Shown here: positions 44,718 to 56,664 of the stretch, piece after piece
Numbering within the stretch: position 1 is the stretch's first letter
Layout of the letters: every line of letters begins with the position of its first letter
DNA from: Pontederia crassipes
Lineage: Eukaryota; Streptophyta; Magnoliopsida; Commelinales; Pontederiaceae
Assembly: GCA_030549335.1 (NCBI GenBank)
Contig: CM060189.1
Location: 28,977,001-29,041,000, forward strand
Direction of reading: 5' to 3'
Length of the DNA stretch: 64,000 nucleotides
Made by a program: the position numbers and the translations under genes
Notes under the pieces: generated by a model
What the model was told of the DNA's origin: nothing
Seen by the model: the letters and a program-made list of their open reading frames with translations, nothing else
Database searches by the model: none

Positions 44718-47189
44718 TCTTACAAATACGATAATCTTCCTACTTCATATCAATTAATGATATGTCAAAATAACTTATTCTTCTACTTGTTTTCATTTTC
44801 AATATAGCAATCGTAGCATCACAACCTCTTTCAAATCTATTTATGATTTAACATAGACTGTATGATGTTTATGAGTGCAGCAATACATCATTCTAGATGT
44901 TATCGTAACATAGTCAAAATTAGACATTAAGCATCAATAAATATTACTAGCCATTTGGTATAGTACAAAATAACTTTACAATTCCAATTAAATCATTTAC
45001 AATTTGATAGAGTTGACAAGTAGTTGACCATGATCGTGTACAAACCTTCACGCCCATGACAGTCAATTCATGACTATAACTCTTTATGATCGTGACATAC
45101 TCAATTCATGACCGGGAAGGTACCACCATGGACATGAGAAAGAACCCAAACTCATGTTTGTTCATAGCCAATACACAATGCAAGTCGTGAATCCCTTTTG
45201 CTGCGACGGTGAAAAATCATTTCACAATGTGATGCATGCGAAATACAACATAGTTTATTATTTTAATTAATTTTTCTGTAATTTAATCATGGCACACATT
45301 ATTTTAGATCATTTTGAGTCATAAATTTGGATTTATTGATTTATAGTGTTATTTTTCTGAATATTATAATATGTGGTTGAATAAGATAATTGTTTAATTA
45401 AATTGTAAGGAAAAAGGAAAATTGGCGCTTGAAGGAGTAGGGTGCAATCCTCTTACTCACATGCAAGACGCATACAACCTCGACAATTAAGTAATCATAA
45501 GGCGCAAACCGGAGTTTGTTATCATATGTAATTAGAAATCAAATGTAACTTCGATCAAAGAAGAATTCATCAAGTGCAAAGGAACCACAAGACGCCGAAA
45601 TCAGTTGGATCGATTTGACCACAAGGCACTAAAGGTCACGAGGTCAATTGAATTACACTTCAAAGCCTTGACAATTGAATTACATTCAATTGAAATACAC
45701 TTCAGCAAGGCACCAAAACTGAATTGCGAAGGAGTTAATGCAAGGGGCCAAGTTTGTTGTTGTTCTTATCTACAAGGAGATAAATTATGCGCCTTTATCT
45801 TCCTGCAACCATAATCGTCTAAACGTGATTTTATCTTTAGATAAGATGGAATTGTATGGCGCAATCTGAGAGTTATAATTTATCTGATGAGTTTATCATA
45901 AAAACCACATGGAAGCTTGGTGTCATAGGTGGATGAATTTTAATGGGGATGATTTTATTATGATGTACTAAACTATATCTATTCAGAGCTTAATCCTGAC
46001 GTGAAGTTGAAAACAAATTATAAGACGAATTTAAACTCAACCATTTGATTATCGATCGTAATCAACTTGAAGACTAATTTGAACTTATAAATAGATGCTA
46101 AAGCAAATTATGTCCATGAGCCTTGAAGTCTAGATTTCTTTCATCTGGAAGGTACTACCAAGATGAAAAAGTGCGACCACTAAAGATTGATAAGCCTACC
46201 AACTGTCTACCGTGATCAAAAGATTCAACTTTTATTATTTGAATGTAATTCGTTCAAGTGTTACTTTTATTATTTGAATGTAATTCGTTCAAGTGTTATT
46301 ATTTTATTTTGTCTCTCTAAAATTTTTAGGATGAACTCCATGTTTTAAAAATTATTTATTTTAAAAGATTATTAATTAATGAAAAATTATGTAAACCCTG
46401 TTCTATTTATTTTAATCTTTCATAATTAACTTATTAAATTGTGCTTAATGCTATTGATTTACTAAATTGATTAATTACCAATTTATAGAGTATTTGATTT
46501 CAAAATTCTTCATTTAATGAATTTTAATTTGAAAATTAATAGTTGACATAAATATAATAACTAGTATGAAAAGTTAAATGTGATCTATTAATCTTGTGAA
46601 GTGATTAATAATCCAAAAAATCCAATTTAATGCATTTGATCTAATGAGATGTCAATTTGTGAAGACTAATCTTCATACTTAAATTAGGGAAATATGAGTT
46701 GTGAAGACCACAATCTAATCGCATTAGATCAATACTTTAAAAGGGGTCTAAAAATTAAATGTATCTTTTATAGTTCAAATATCTATCCTATCTTTAACAT
46801 TACTATATTATATTATTATCCTATATATTTTCAAATCTATGTTTTTCTCTCTTATTCAATCAGCCCACAACACTTAAACATGCGAAGAATCCATAGAAGA
46901 ATACATGACAAAGGCGTTTAACTCAGATTTGGATTAATCCATGTTAACGGCCAAAAGAGGAAACCATAAATTCATACATAAAATATCTTCATACACAATC
47001 TTATACTCTTTGCATAAATCCACAATAATGGCATATCTCTATAATAAGGAATTTAAACTAACAAAGCAAATAGAATGGCCGCGTTAGCCATACATCATCC
47101 TTGAAAAAGACGATTTTGAAAAGGACAAACAAATAATGTTTAATCATAATAGCAAGGCGCAATACTTCATTCATGTTTAGTTATAATCA
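44718..47189. other. Gene-free stretch
   Basis: About 2.5 kb without a recognisable gene, RNA or transposon end. It contains the small 35-bp duplication listed separately. Confidence 0.45.
46228..46297. repeat. 35-bp perfect tandem duplication
   Basis: Two adjacent copies of a 35-base unit starting ACTTTTATTATTTGAATG, at 46228 and 46263, appear identical. Confidence 0.9.
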
Positions 47190-48663
47190 GTTTCAATTAA
47201 TTGGTAATGGATATGAGCTAAACCATAACCATGAAATCCAGACAGGTATAACACAGATTTCTACTAAACCATAACGAACAAGGGGGAGAGCCACTAGAGA
47301 CTGCCAAACAGCAAGTGGACACAAAGAAATCACAAACCACAGATATGAGCTACAAAAAAAAATAGACATTAAATGAGAGAACAGATAAGGATATGCTTTA
47401 GTCACCATGCAGATAAAGACACAATGAATAAATTAACTAGGTAGATATTTAAGATGGCCAAGAAAAACTAGCATAAAAAAACAATACAATTCTGCATGCT
47501 TGAAAAGAAAACTACGGTAGTCTATGATCAAACAATAGAAAATCAAAGAAAGAGGCTCCACGTACTATATCCACATATACAGTCAATGCAGGATATTAAG
47601 CCCGATACACCTAGATCAAAAAGAACTGGAATCATATGAACCAGACGATCAAGGCCTGCAACCTATAGTCCATAAAATAAAAATGGCAGGTTCTCTTTTG
47701 AGCACAGCTTCGTGATCGAATCTAAAGACCAAGACTAAGGCCCACAGAAGTCTGGTTTGCCTATAAGAATTGTCCCAAACTTCTGACATGCAACCCAATC
47801 ACAGCCATGAGTGAACAATTCGCCCAAATCCAAAATCTTCTTTGATGCACAAAGACAAAAGAGAATCCTAACAGAGCTGCACTCATGGCGGACAAAAGAT
47901 ACAGTAAGTACGATCCTTGCCCATTACTGGAGCGAATTGCCGCTGCAATAATGCTAAAGCAGTAATGTGCAAAACCCATCCTGGAACAAAGATTAAGATT
48001 ACGTAATCCAAAAAGCATCGAGAATGATCTCAAAGGGCAATTTCACAGCCTGCCAAAAAGTTTAACAGAGTTATGATGGTTGAAGGTTGAGATAATAATT
48101 TAAATGCTTTTCAAAAGATGGAAACATCAAACATTACCCGTTTTCCATCCTACAATTGATAAGGATCAAATTGCAAACTGCAAACAGGATCAGATCATTG
48201 CAGACATAGTGATAACTGCATGCACATTAATTTTCAGGCAGTTTTCATCTGTGGATGATCATTTTCCAGTCTGAAAATAAGTGATCTCATATCGATCCTC
48301 AATGAAGAGTCAATAAAAGGGGTCCATCCATTCCATCAGATCCTTCAGTGATATCCATTCCAAGAACATTCGTAGAATGAAAAAACCATGATAGATACTA
48401 GCAAACCATCGAGAATCCAACAGAACAATGGCACAAAGGACGAAAGACCAAAATCTAGTAGCATTTCATACAGCACATTAACTGAACCAAAGCACAATTA
48501 ACATCTGAACCAGAGCTATCCATCAAGGCTGCAAAGTGAAAAGAGAATAACATATGCCAGACAAATCCACAGCAGAACAACAAAGTAAACACGCCCAATA
48601 GAGCCAGTGATGAAGTCCACTGTCATCTTGGAGATTTCAAATAAGACAGTTTCGGCTCCATAT
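47190..48663 (-). other. Probable 3' UTR and downstream region of the RZ-1A-type gene
   Basis: On the minus strand the sequence after the 3'-UTR intron stays moderately GC-balanced, with T-rich acceptor-like sites (for example TTTGTTCCAG|GATGGG near 47980), suggesting further untranslated exons or read-through transcripts. Open frames here are short and unrecognised. The transcript end is not resolved. Confidence 0.35.
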
Positions 48664-48741
48664 CTGCATGATAGAAAAGAAAATGATATGCCATATGATA
48701 AAAACAACTGGAACCAAAAAAAAAGAGCTGCATGCAATTAC
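48664..48741 (-). other. Predicted intron in the RZ-1A 3' UTR
   Basis: The donor GCAG|GTAATT lies 24 bases after the stop codon and the acceptor CATGCAG|ATATGG follows 78 bases later after a T-rich stretch. As in the extensin gene, the junction is within about 50 bases of the stop. Confidence 0.65.
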
Positions 48742-48765
48742 CTGCATATAAGCAAATAGAGATTA

Positions 48766-49589
48766 TCAAGATCGATAACCACCAGCGCTGGGACGTTCAT
48801 AGGGACCAGACCTATCACGGTTGTAACGGTCACCCCCTCCTGGGCCCCCACGGCTGCCACCATCTCTGTTACGGCCACCATAGCGGTCACCATTGCGGTC
48901 ACCATTGCGGTCAGGACCGTAACGGCTGTTACCACCTCCGCCACTTCCATACCTGTCATTCCTTCCACCATATCTATCACCTCTTCCACCATCACCAGAG
49001 GGGCATTCCCTGGCAAAGTGCCCAGGTTTTCCACATTTAAAACAGTCACCACCATTTGAACCCCGTCCCCCACCACCACCAAAATCACGACCACGGCTGC
49101 CACGATCCCGGCCACGCTCACGATCAAAATCATGACCTCCATCCCGATCCCTACCACCAGACGCTTGTGGTTGGGCTCTATCTACAGTAATGGATCGCCC
49201 ATCCAAATCCATTCCATTCATTGCTTCAATAGCCTCTTCCATTGCCTTCTTGTCCTCAAATGTGACGAAGCCAAAGCCACGAGACTTACCAGAAAACTTA
49301 TCAATAACAACCTGAATTATTAAAAGAAACAAAGGTTTATGGAAGGCTAGCTGGTCCTTGGCAAGTTCCTGCTATTCTTGGCCAAGGATGATACTTTAAT
49401 AATAAATGTAATAAAGCTTTCTTTTTACCGTATCACATACTTCATTATAAGAAACTAGAAAATGTCTCTTGACCTTACCTTTGCCTCTGTCAGATGGCCA
49501 AACTTCTCAAATGCATCCTTTAGACCACCATCAGTTGTGGACCAGGAAAGTCCACCAATGAAACAGCGGTACTCTTCAACCTCTGCCAT
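48766..49589 (-). CDS. RZ1A: RZ-1A-type glycine-rich RNA-binding protein (RRM + CCHC)
   Basis: Two coding exons, 49479-49589 and 48766-49311, give 218 residues; the intron (49312-49478) has GCAAAG|GTAAGG and AATTCAG|GTTGTT borders. The RRM has RNP2 (RCFIGGL, residues 8-14) and RNP1 (RGFGFVTF, 48-55). An Arg/Asp/Gly-rich linker, one CCHC zinc finger ([14 protein letters not shown], 127-140) and a long Gly/Arg/Asp/Tyr-rich tail ending in GGYRS follow. This architecture is that of plant RZ-1 proteins; Arabidopsis AtRZ-1a is a nuclear RNA chaperone linked to cold and other stress responses. The start [10 protein letters not shown] matches the family N-terminus. No damage is visible. Assignment to RZ-1A rather than a close paralogue is by resemblance. 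Confidence 0.93.
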
Positions 49590-49605
49590 TTCCAACCACG
49601 CCAAA

Positions 49606-50167
49606 CTGCAAACAAAAGACAAGGACATAAGACAGATATTCTTGAAAACAAAAGAAATCACAAAGACAGCTAAGACCAATTGATTTTAGAGTACTGGTAC
49701 GAAAAAAATGGTACTTGGCAATTGCTCCGACACCTTCCTGGAAATTAGACCAAGGAAAGAGCCAAGAAACAAGCTAAATTCGGGCCAAGGAGTCCAATTT
49801 GATTGATAGAACTCAAAACTTACTAGAACCAAACAATAAAGGGGTCGACTTTGAATTATCTTACTGCACGATATATATATTGAAGCTAATTGGCATAAAA
49901 TTAATGATATAATTGCCCCATGCTCGTGCTAATCCTTGAGCTCCTTTACAAACGCACATCCAGATGTTAAAAAAACTAATCACAAGACACATGATCAACA
50001 ATAGGAATAACATTAAAAACAGAGGCCTTAAAATCCTATGGATCTAAGAAACTTGAGTAATCATAAAGCCAGAACAACTTTGCATTCAACAACGATAAGT
50101 ATAACGAAGCAAGGATCTTGCAACAGAACAAAAGGAGAAAAAAAAACTCGAAGATAGGAGATCAGAC
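49606..50167 (-). other. Predicted 5'-UTR intron of the RZ-1A-type gene
   Basis: The donor CGAAAG|GTCTGA and acceptor TTTTGTTTGCAG|TTTGG enclose 562 bases, ending 16 bases before the ATG. A segment at 49936-50066 recurs at the right edge of the window (63851-63999). Confidence 0.6.
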
Positions 50168-50290
50168 CTTTCGATGTCTTCTTTTACTTGGATCGGAAGA
50201 CGAAGAAGAGGAACCCTAACGGGAGGAGAGAGAGAGAGGAAAGAGTGACCTTTTCTCGTGCAGCTGCGCCTCTCTATTTGTTCCTTATCG
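50168..50290 (-). promoter_or_regulatory. 5' UTR and telo-box of the RZ-1A-type gene
   Basis: On the minus strand this is a pyrimidine-rich leader with a CT run (about 50226-50242) and TTAGGGTT (50212-50219), the telo-box often found at plant genes for RNA metabolism and translation. The transcript start is probably near 50270-50290; no clear TATA box is seen. Confidence 0.5.
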
Positions 50291-51120
50291 CGGATTCCAG
50301 GGCATCGAGTAGTTGTAAGGTTGACCAGGACGCATTTGAGGCCGGATTGAGGTAGCCCATTTCTCTCCTTTAACTATTGGGCTTAGCCCAATCGTTAAAC
50401 GATATTTAAAAACAAAAATTTGTTGACGGCCACGATTTTGTTTGAAGAAAAAAATAATACTTCATCTAAATTATATCTTTTTGAAATGTTTCCATGTGAG
50501 AGAGTTTTGCATGTTTGATCATTATAAAATTTTGTTCAACTTTCTTTTGTTGACACAAAAGTTGTGGATAAATTTAAGACAAAGAAAAATGACATGTAAT
50601 GGGTTTTGTGTGAACATATTTCTTATACAATCATATTAAGTAGCTAACTAAGAATTCATTTTCCCCAGTAGCATCTAGTGACTAATAAAAAATATCAATA
50701 TTCAGTTTAGTAACTTTTTTACGTGATTTTAGAAAATAAAAAAATTATCTCTTTCACAATAGTATAGTAGTAGCAAGGGGACGTCCCCGGGGCCCTCTAT
50801 TTTTTATGTAACCAACTAACCATCCAAATATTCTCCTTTTTTTTTGTTCTGCCTCCGAAGAAAAGTAGAATAGATATTGAAGTCCTAAGGTTGTGTTTGG
50901 CAAGTGAGAACAAAGTGAAACATTTGATTGTTCTGCCAAACACAATCAAATGTTCTGGTGAGGCCCGCCAGAACATTTGTTCCGGTCAACTACGATTGTA
51001 CTCGGAAAAAAGTTCTCGGCTGACGCGAGAACTTGAAATGTTCCGTCACGACTCCGAACCCCCTCGAAACCCATGTCGTGCTCGCCCCCAATATCGTTGT
51101 ACCTTGCCCTCTCCATCGAA

Positions 51121-53869
51121 ATGTCCGTGGCTTCTCTCCTCTCCGACCACGCTCGTTCTCCCGACTCGGCGACGGCATTCTGCAGAAGCACGACGGCGGA
51201 CGACGGCGAGATCGGCAAACCTATATCACAGGTTCGCTCTATTTCCTCTTTCGGTTAAGTTTTCGCGAGATTTTAACGTCTCCCCCCTTTCTCGCTCCAT
51301 CAAGATTTCCACGATGATCTTTGGGCTGTCGGATCGATCTATGCCGGTATTCGGTGTTTTCTTCCGAACTCTTTCGCCGTTCGACCTTCACCGAGGAAGG
51401 TCAATTTTTTGAAACAAATCGGGTTCATTTTTTGTTGCCCATAAATTAGGGTTTCACAGTTATCACTTCGGCGAGCCAATGCCTCGATAATTTGTGTGTG
51501 ATGCCTTGTTCCCATTCGATCTCTCGTGCACTTGCCGATTTCCTCATCTGAAACTGCCGCCCAATCATGATTTTTCCTTCCGAACCTTCTCAATCTCAGA
51601 TCTACATCCATATGCACATCAACTTAATTTGCCTCGAGATGTTTTGTTTTCTGTCGTAGTTTTTGCCCAACAGCGAATTTTCGGCCTGTGTTTTGTATTG
51701 ACCTTTGTGAAGTGTGCAATTATCGTTGTCGCTCGCATTGTTGTGTTACCAGGACGATTTTGGGGCCGATTGTTTTTCAGCCGGTGGTCTTGCCGTCGAG
51801 CCGTACCGCCTGACTGATCAATTGTAGAAAATTAAAGATCATTTGTCGCAACTGTATCGCCTAATGTTCATCTATTTTTTCTTGCGGCATCTGTTTACTT
51901 CGTTTCCAAACTGATGTCATGGAATGATGTTGAACATAAGATTACTTAGTTATGCCTGTTTATGACTATATGCTTCTTTACTTCGATTAGGGTCGTCTTG
52001 ATTAAGATGGCAAACAACTTAGATTCATAGTCGTTTTCGAATTGGAATTACAAGCTCAATTGGCTGACCAAGTTCGATTATGTTCATTCGATAATATGCT
52101 TGCAGGTTGCGCAAGAAAGGCCGATCCCGCATTCTCCTCCAATCACGATGTTGGAGTTGTCAAGGAGCGTTGAGGTACCTTGTTGACATTTTATTCGAAT
52201 TCATTTTTGGTGCTGAGTCTTCAATGTTGAAAATTTTTCAAACTTTGTGAACAAGTAACCTTTCGGATCAAACATGCATGCCACATTGTTTCTTCCGAAC
52301 CCTTGCATTGCATTATTATGTTTTGTTTGAAGAGTATGGAATAAGTATGTGGTTAGGTAGTCACGAGGCGACTAATAATTGACTTGAAGCAACTTGTTAC
52401 CCAACTTCATTATATGATGCTTTTGAAACCCTTAGCTAGATCGTGCAACAATATTTCTCATACGACCACATTTTCGATTGCTTTTTTATTGGTGTTCTCT
52501 AGACAGCAATGAGTTCCAGCAAGGGAAAAGAAAAGATGGTCTCCAGTTCGGACAAGGCACGATCCAGCCATTGGTCAGCCAATATGGATGCCTTCTTCGT
52601 AGGGATGATGATGCAAGAGAACGTGGATGTTTACTTCCAGAGTAACACATTTGTGCCAGAAGCGTGAAAAAGAATGTGTAACAAGTTCAACAACCACTTT
52701 GGTGAGCGAATGACTATCGAGCATATGAAGAATCATCTCAAAGTGATGAAAAGAAACTTCGAATTGTGTCGAACTCTTGCTAACAAGAGTGGATGGGGAT
52801 GGGATCCGGAGAAGTGCACGCCACAACCACCGGAAGATGGAATGTGGGAGGAAGTGATAGCGGTGAGCATTCGTGTTTTTTTAAAATCTTCACTGTTGTA
52901 CGCTAACGCCATCGGAGTGTACTGACGTGAACTTCTTCACTATACCAGGTTAACAAAGATTACATTAGGGTAAAGAATAAGAGATTCCCTCACTACGATG
53001 ACTTCGTCTTCTTGTTCGCCAAGAACACTGTCATGAGAAAGGAGGCATGTATGACCACCAAGCTTGTGGACTTAGAAGAGGAAGAAGATAGCTCCGACGA
53101 CAACATAATTGATATGACTACACCCATCGTTGAAGGACTAGAATATGACAACAACCCAGAGCCTATGGAAGATGTGTTGCCAAGTTCTTATGGAACTACC
53201 TCTTCGGGAAAGAGAATTAGGTCTACTTCCATTCCGATCACCTCGAAAAAGAAGAAAATTGTTAAGGGAGTGAATTTGATTGCACATGAGATAGCTTTGA
53301 AGAAGTTGTAGCTCATGGAAGATTTGCTGGCCTTACAGCAGAATAAGAATCCCTTTTCATTTGCTGACCAGTGTTGGGCGAAGCTGGAGGAGAGGTTGCC
53401 CAACCTTCCCTCCAATGTGAAGTTGGCTATCGCTGACGCATTCAAGGATGAAAAGGAGTTATGGACGTTCATGCGATGCGACGATCAGATGCTTCAGACA
53501 TGGATAGGGAGAAAGGTGTCAGAGTACTATCGTCTCCCCCCTCCTGCACTATCGACAATGCCGTTCACACCCTTGTCGGCTGAGCAAGTTCAGTCACATG
53601 TGCCATTTGGGGTATCGCCGGTCACAACTACGGTTACTTTTACAGCTTCACCGACGTACCCCGCTTGTGATGTCCGTGCATCCTTTCTCGCAGCAAGCAG
53701 TACCTTGAATCCCTTTGCGATATTTCAAAGCATGCCGAATTCATTTTTGAATCCGAGCAAAGTAGTAAGGCCTGCAAACCCAAGTTTCCTGTTAGCTTCT
53801 CGTCGTTTCGCTCCACCTAGATCCAGTGGCAGGGAGGGGTTTGGGGGGGCATCGAGCGATACAGAATAG
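51121..53869 (+). pseudogene. Harbinger Myb/SANT-like DNA-binding gene, broken
   Basis: The core exon begins at 52503 and contains SHWSANMDAFFVGMMMQE, then KMCNKFNNHF-like and GWGWDPEKC-type sequence. That is the Myb/SANT-like domain found in the second protein of plant PIF/Harbinger elements, which binds the element ends and helps import the transposase. Two upstream exons (51121-51231 and 52106-52174) join it in phase 0, giving a possible 60-residue leader starting MSVASLLSDHARSPDS. An intron (52863-52948) leads to the last exon, with an acidic stretch, a KKKK basic run and a C-terminal MEDLLALQQNKNPFSF part. Stops at 52665 (TGA where Trp is expected) and 53309 (TAG) break it. Confidence 0.75.
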
Positions 53870-54127
53870 TTATGGTTTGTTGGCAACTCAAGTTTATCTT
53901 AGAAAGATGTACTTTTATCTGTGTTCTGTTTTATGTAAGACATAATAACATGTTGTAGTCTAAGTAGTAGATGTATGTGCTTTGTACTACCCACCAGACT
54001 ATGTATTTCTTCGAATTTGTGTACTATGAATTTTAATTATGTTCTATCGTCCATGTCATGCATAACTATATTCTTGGCCTACAGTATGCATTTTGCTTTG
54101 CGAATTATATCACTTGTGTTGTGCCAG

Positions 54128-55508
54128 ATGAATATGGAACAAATCTGGTTCTTTCTCATTGAGGACATGCTTTTCGATGAACTACGGGAAGATGATGCGG
54201 ATATTTCTTCGCTAGATCATGTCAACTTAGCAAATGAGACACCGTCCTCAGTGCGCATACCGAGGCTTCCATGTAGGACTCGTCCATTCACAGGAGATCA
54301 ATTGGTTAATGAAATATTGAATGGCCATCCGAAAAGAGGTTATCATCACTTCGGTGTTGAAAATACAATGTTTATAATGTTGGAAGAACTGCTTGTTTCT
54401 CGTGGTCTCTTTGCATCGACAAAGCATGTCAGTGCGCGTGAACAATTGGCCATCTTTTTATTCGCCATTCACCGAGATGAAACAAATAGAGACATGCAAG
54501 AGGAGTTCCAGCACTCCGGTGAAACGATCTCATGACACTTCTAGAATGTCTTGAAAGCAATTTGTTCATTAACTGATGAGTTCATAGTACTCCCAAGTGC
54601 AGATGTCGGGGTTCATCCAAGGGTGTGGGATAGTCGTAGATTCTATCCATACTTTGCGGTAAGTTGTGTCGCGTACAACTCTAAACCAAAGTTCTAAGTT
54701 TTAAATATCGTTAACATTTTTTTGTCTCGTCATTACATAATGCATTAGGCGCTATTGATGGAACCCACATCCTAGCTCATGTGCCAAAATCAAAAGCAGT
54801 ACCGTATCGCAATTGTAAGGAATTTCTTTCACAAAATGTCATGGCAGCCACATCCTTCGACCACACTTTTTCTATTCGTTTGTGCTGGTTGGGAAGGTTT
54901 GCTGGCGACATGAAGGTCCTGAGATGGTGCATCGAAAGGAATGAATTTTGCATGCCCGACGGTATGCATTTGCAGTGCTTGTTTTGCGGATTGCATATGC
55001 TCATCTCATTACTTTATCTAACACTGCTTGTAGGAAAGTACTTTCTTGTGGATTCTGGTTATGCGAACTCCGACAAGTTCATAGCATCATATCGAGGTGG
55101 GTGGTATCATATGGGGACTTTTACGGAGGAAACCCGACTGGAAGGTATCATGATGCGAAGGATATTTTTAATCACCGACATGCGCAGCTACGGAATTGTG
55201 TGGAAAAATCCTTCGGCATTTTGAAAAAAATGTTTCGTATGCTTCGTAGCCCGATGCAGTTTCCATTGAAGATTCAAAAGTACATTATCATAGCATGTTG
55301 CATCATACACAACATCGTAAGATGTCATCAAGGAGGCGACAAGTACTTTAATATGACTATCCTGCCCGAACCCGAAGCGGTCCGTGCGGGTGACTTGACA
55401 CCCTCCGTGCCCGCCACAACAACTGCAAGAACAAGAGACGATATTCTTCGAGATGGCGTAGCAGCTAGTATTTGGGCTGATCATCGAAGGCGTAGACGTA
55501 AGACTTAA
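54128..55508 (+). pseudogene. Harbinger DDE transposase, broken
   Basis: From MNMEQIWFFLIEDM, the sequence follows the plant Harbinger (DDE_Tnp_4) pattern, with an N-terminal helix-rich part up to about 54530. The catalytic core then shows Asp in GAIDGTH (54757), Asp in LVDSGYAN (55051) and Glu in CVEKSFGILK (55203). It ends WADHRRRRRKT at 55508. An in-frame TGA (54533, CGA expected) and TAG (54542) occur, with frame changes near 54890 and between 55090 and 55140. The splice acceptor before GAIDG is altered. The three acidic residues survive as sequence but no continuous protein can be read. Confidence 0.88.
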
Positions 55509-56310
55509 TGAACCTTTTACCCAATATATTCTTTGTGACATATCTTAACATATCTTGCTTATCCCTTGATTTTATGACTTATTATTTGGTTATAATGCTA
55601 CCTCACTGATAGTTTGTTTATGCCTTATCCGAGTTACTACACTTTCATTTGTTGACTTTGCTTTTTTGGACTTTGTATGCCCCTCTCATTTTTTTATGAT
55701 TCTCTCATATGGCTAACACTACAAACAAAACCCTTATATCTCTGGATTAGTTTAAAAAGACATGGCACTTGGTTGTCATCATGCTGCATAAAAAGACATG
55801 AGGATTTACACATAAAGCCCAAAGGAAAAATAATCCTCATACTCCCAATGTAAATAGAAGAAAAGTGATGTATAATATCATGTATACTAGCCTATATCAC
55901 TTGTGATGTTGTGTTGCCGAAACCACAAGGCTGGCACTTGTAATAGCCCAATATTTCAATAAGCCTTTCAAATTCGTGATTCTATGTGAAATAGACATTC
56001 CGTATAAGAGGTAGAAATCTTAGAGATATTGATTGTATTATTTTGTTTTCACAGTCATTCATGTACTAAGCAACAGTCCATATATGCACATACTTGGATG
56101 ACTACCTTTAGTCACTGTTACTCAATAGTTTTTTAAATGAACCTCTATAATTCATTTTAGTGTGACTCGTCTACATTTTGTCACCCCACAAATGCTGTCG
56201 TTTTAATTTCTAGTCGACTACAATTGTTTCTTGTACTCTACTTTATATCATGTTGCATTGTCGCTTGTTTTTTATTGATCTTTCAGGTTATCAAGAGACC
56301 GAGAATTAGT

Positions 56311-56664
56311 ATGGCAACACAAAAGTATTACACTATCTATGAAGGTCGCAAGCATGGGGTATATGACACCTGGGCAGATTGTCAAGCGCAGGTTTTGGGT
56401 TATCGTTACTATGCTTATAAGAAGTTTGATACGTATTATGCCGCAACAACTTCCTTGAAAAATTACCTCAGCATGAGTAACCTTCCGAAAACTTTTGAGA
56501 CACAGTCGACAATTGTTAACTCAGAGGACAGTCCGACACTACAAGTGGTTCCTTCCGCGAATTGTAGGTGCAAGTGTAGGAGTAATGTTTGCTTCTTTGC
56601 GCTACATGCTGTCGTTTTGTTTGCTGCAGGTTTCTTAATTGGCAAGTGTTGTAGGGATGCTTGA
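56311..56664 (+). CDS. Small protein: RNase H1-type hybrid-binding domain + Cys-rich/TM tail
   Basis: The 117-residue open frame is unbroken. Residues 5-50 (KYYTIYEGRKHGVYDTW, then CQAQVLGY, then YKKF) match the RNase H1 N-terminal hybrid-binding domain, also known as the first domain of caulimovirus viroplasmin. It keeps the aromatic/Gly pattern, Trp21, Cys24, Gly30 and the KKF motif. That domain binds RNA-DNA hybrids or double-stranded RNA. There is no RNase H catalytic domain. A Ser/Thr linker is followed by CRCKCRSNVC (85-94), a hydrophobic segment (95-111, membrane-like) and CC near the end. A splice acceptor TTTCAG|GTT lies 25 bases before the ATG, so a 5' exon is likely. It lies inside the Harbinger element. 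Function is unknown. Confidence 0.75.
   Translation: MATQKYYTIYEGRKHGVYDTWADCQAQVLGYRYYAYKKFDTYYAATTSLKNYLSMSNLPKTFETQSTIVNSEDSPTLQVVPSANCRCKCRSNVCFFALHAVVLFAAGFLIGKCCRDA

Noticed and set aside
48732-49040. His/Cys-rich plus-strand frame (GHHCGHHCG-type)
   Set aside because: It is the antisense of the Gly/Arg/Asp-rich tail of the RZ-1A-type protein.
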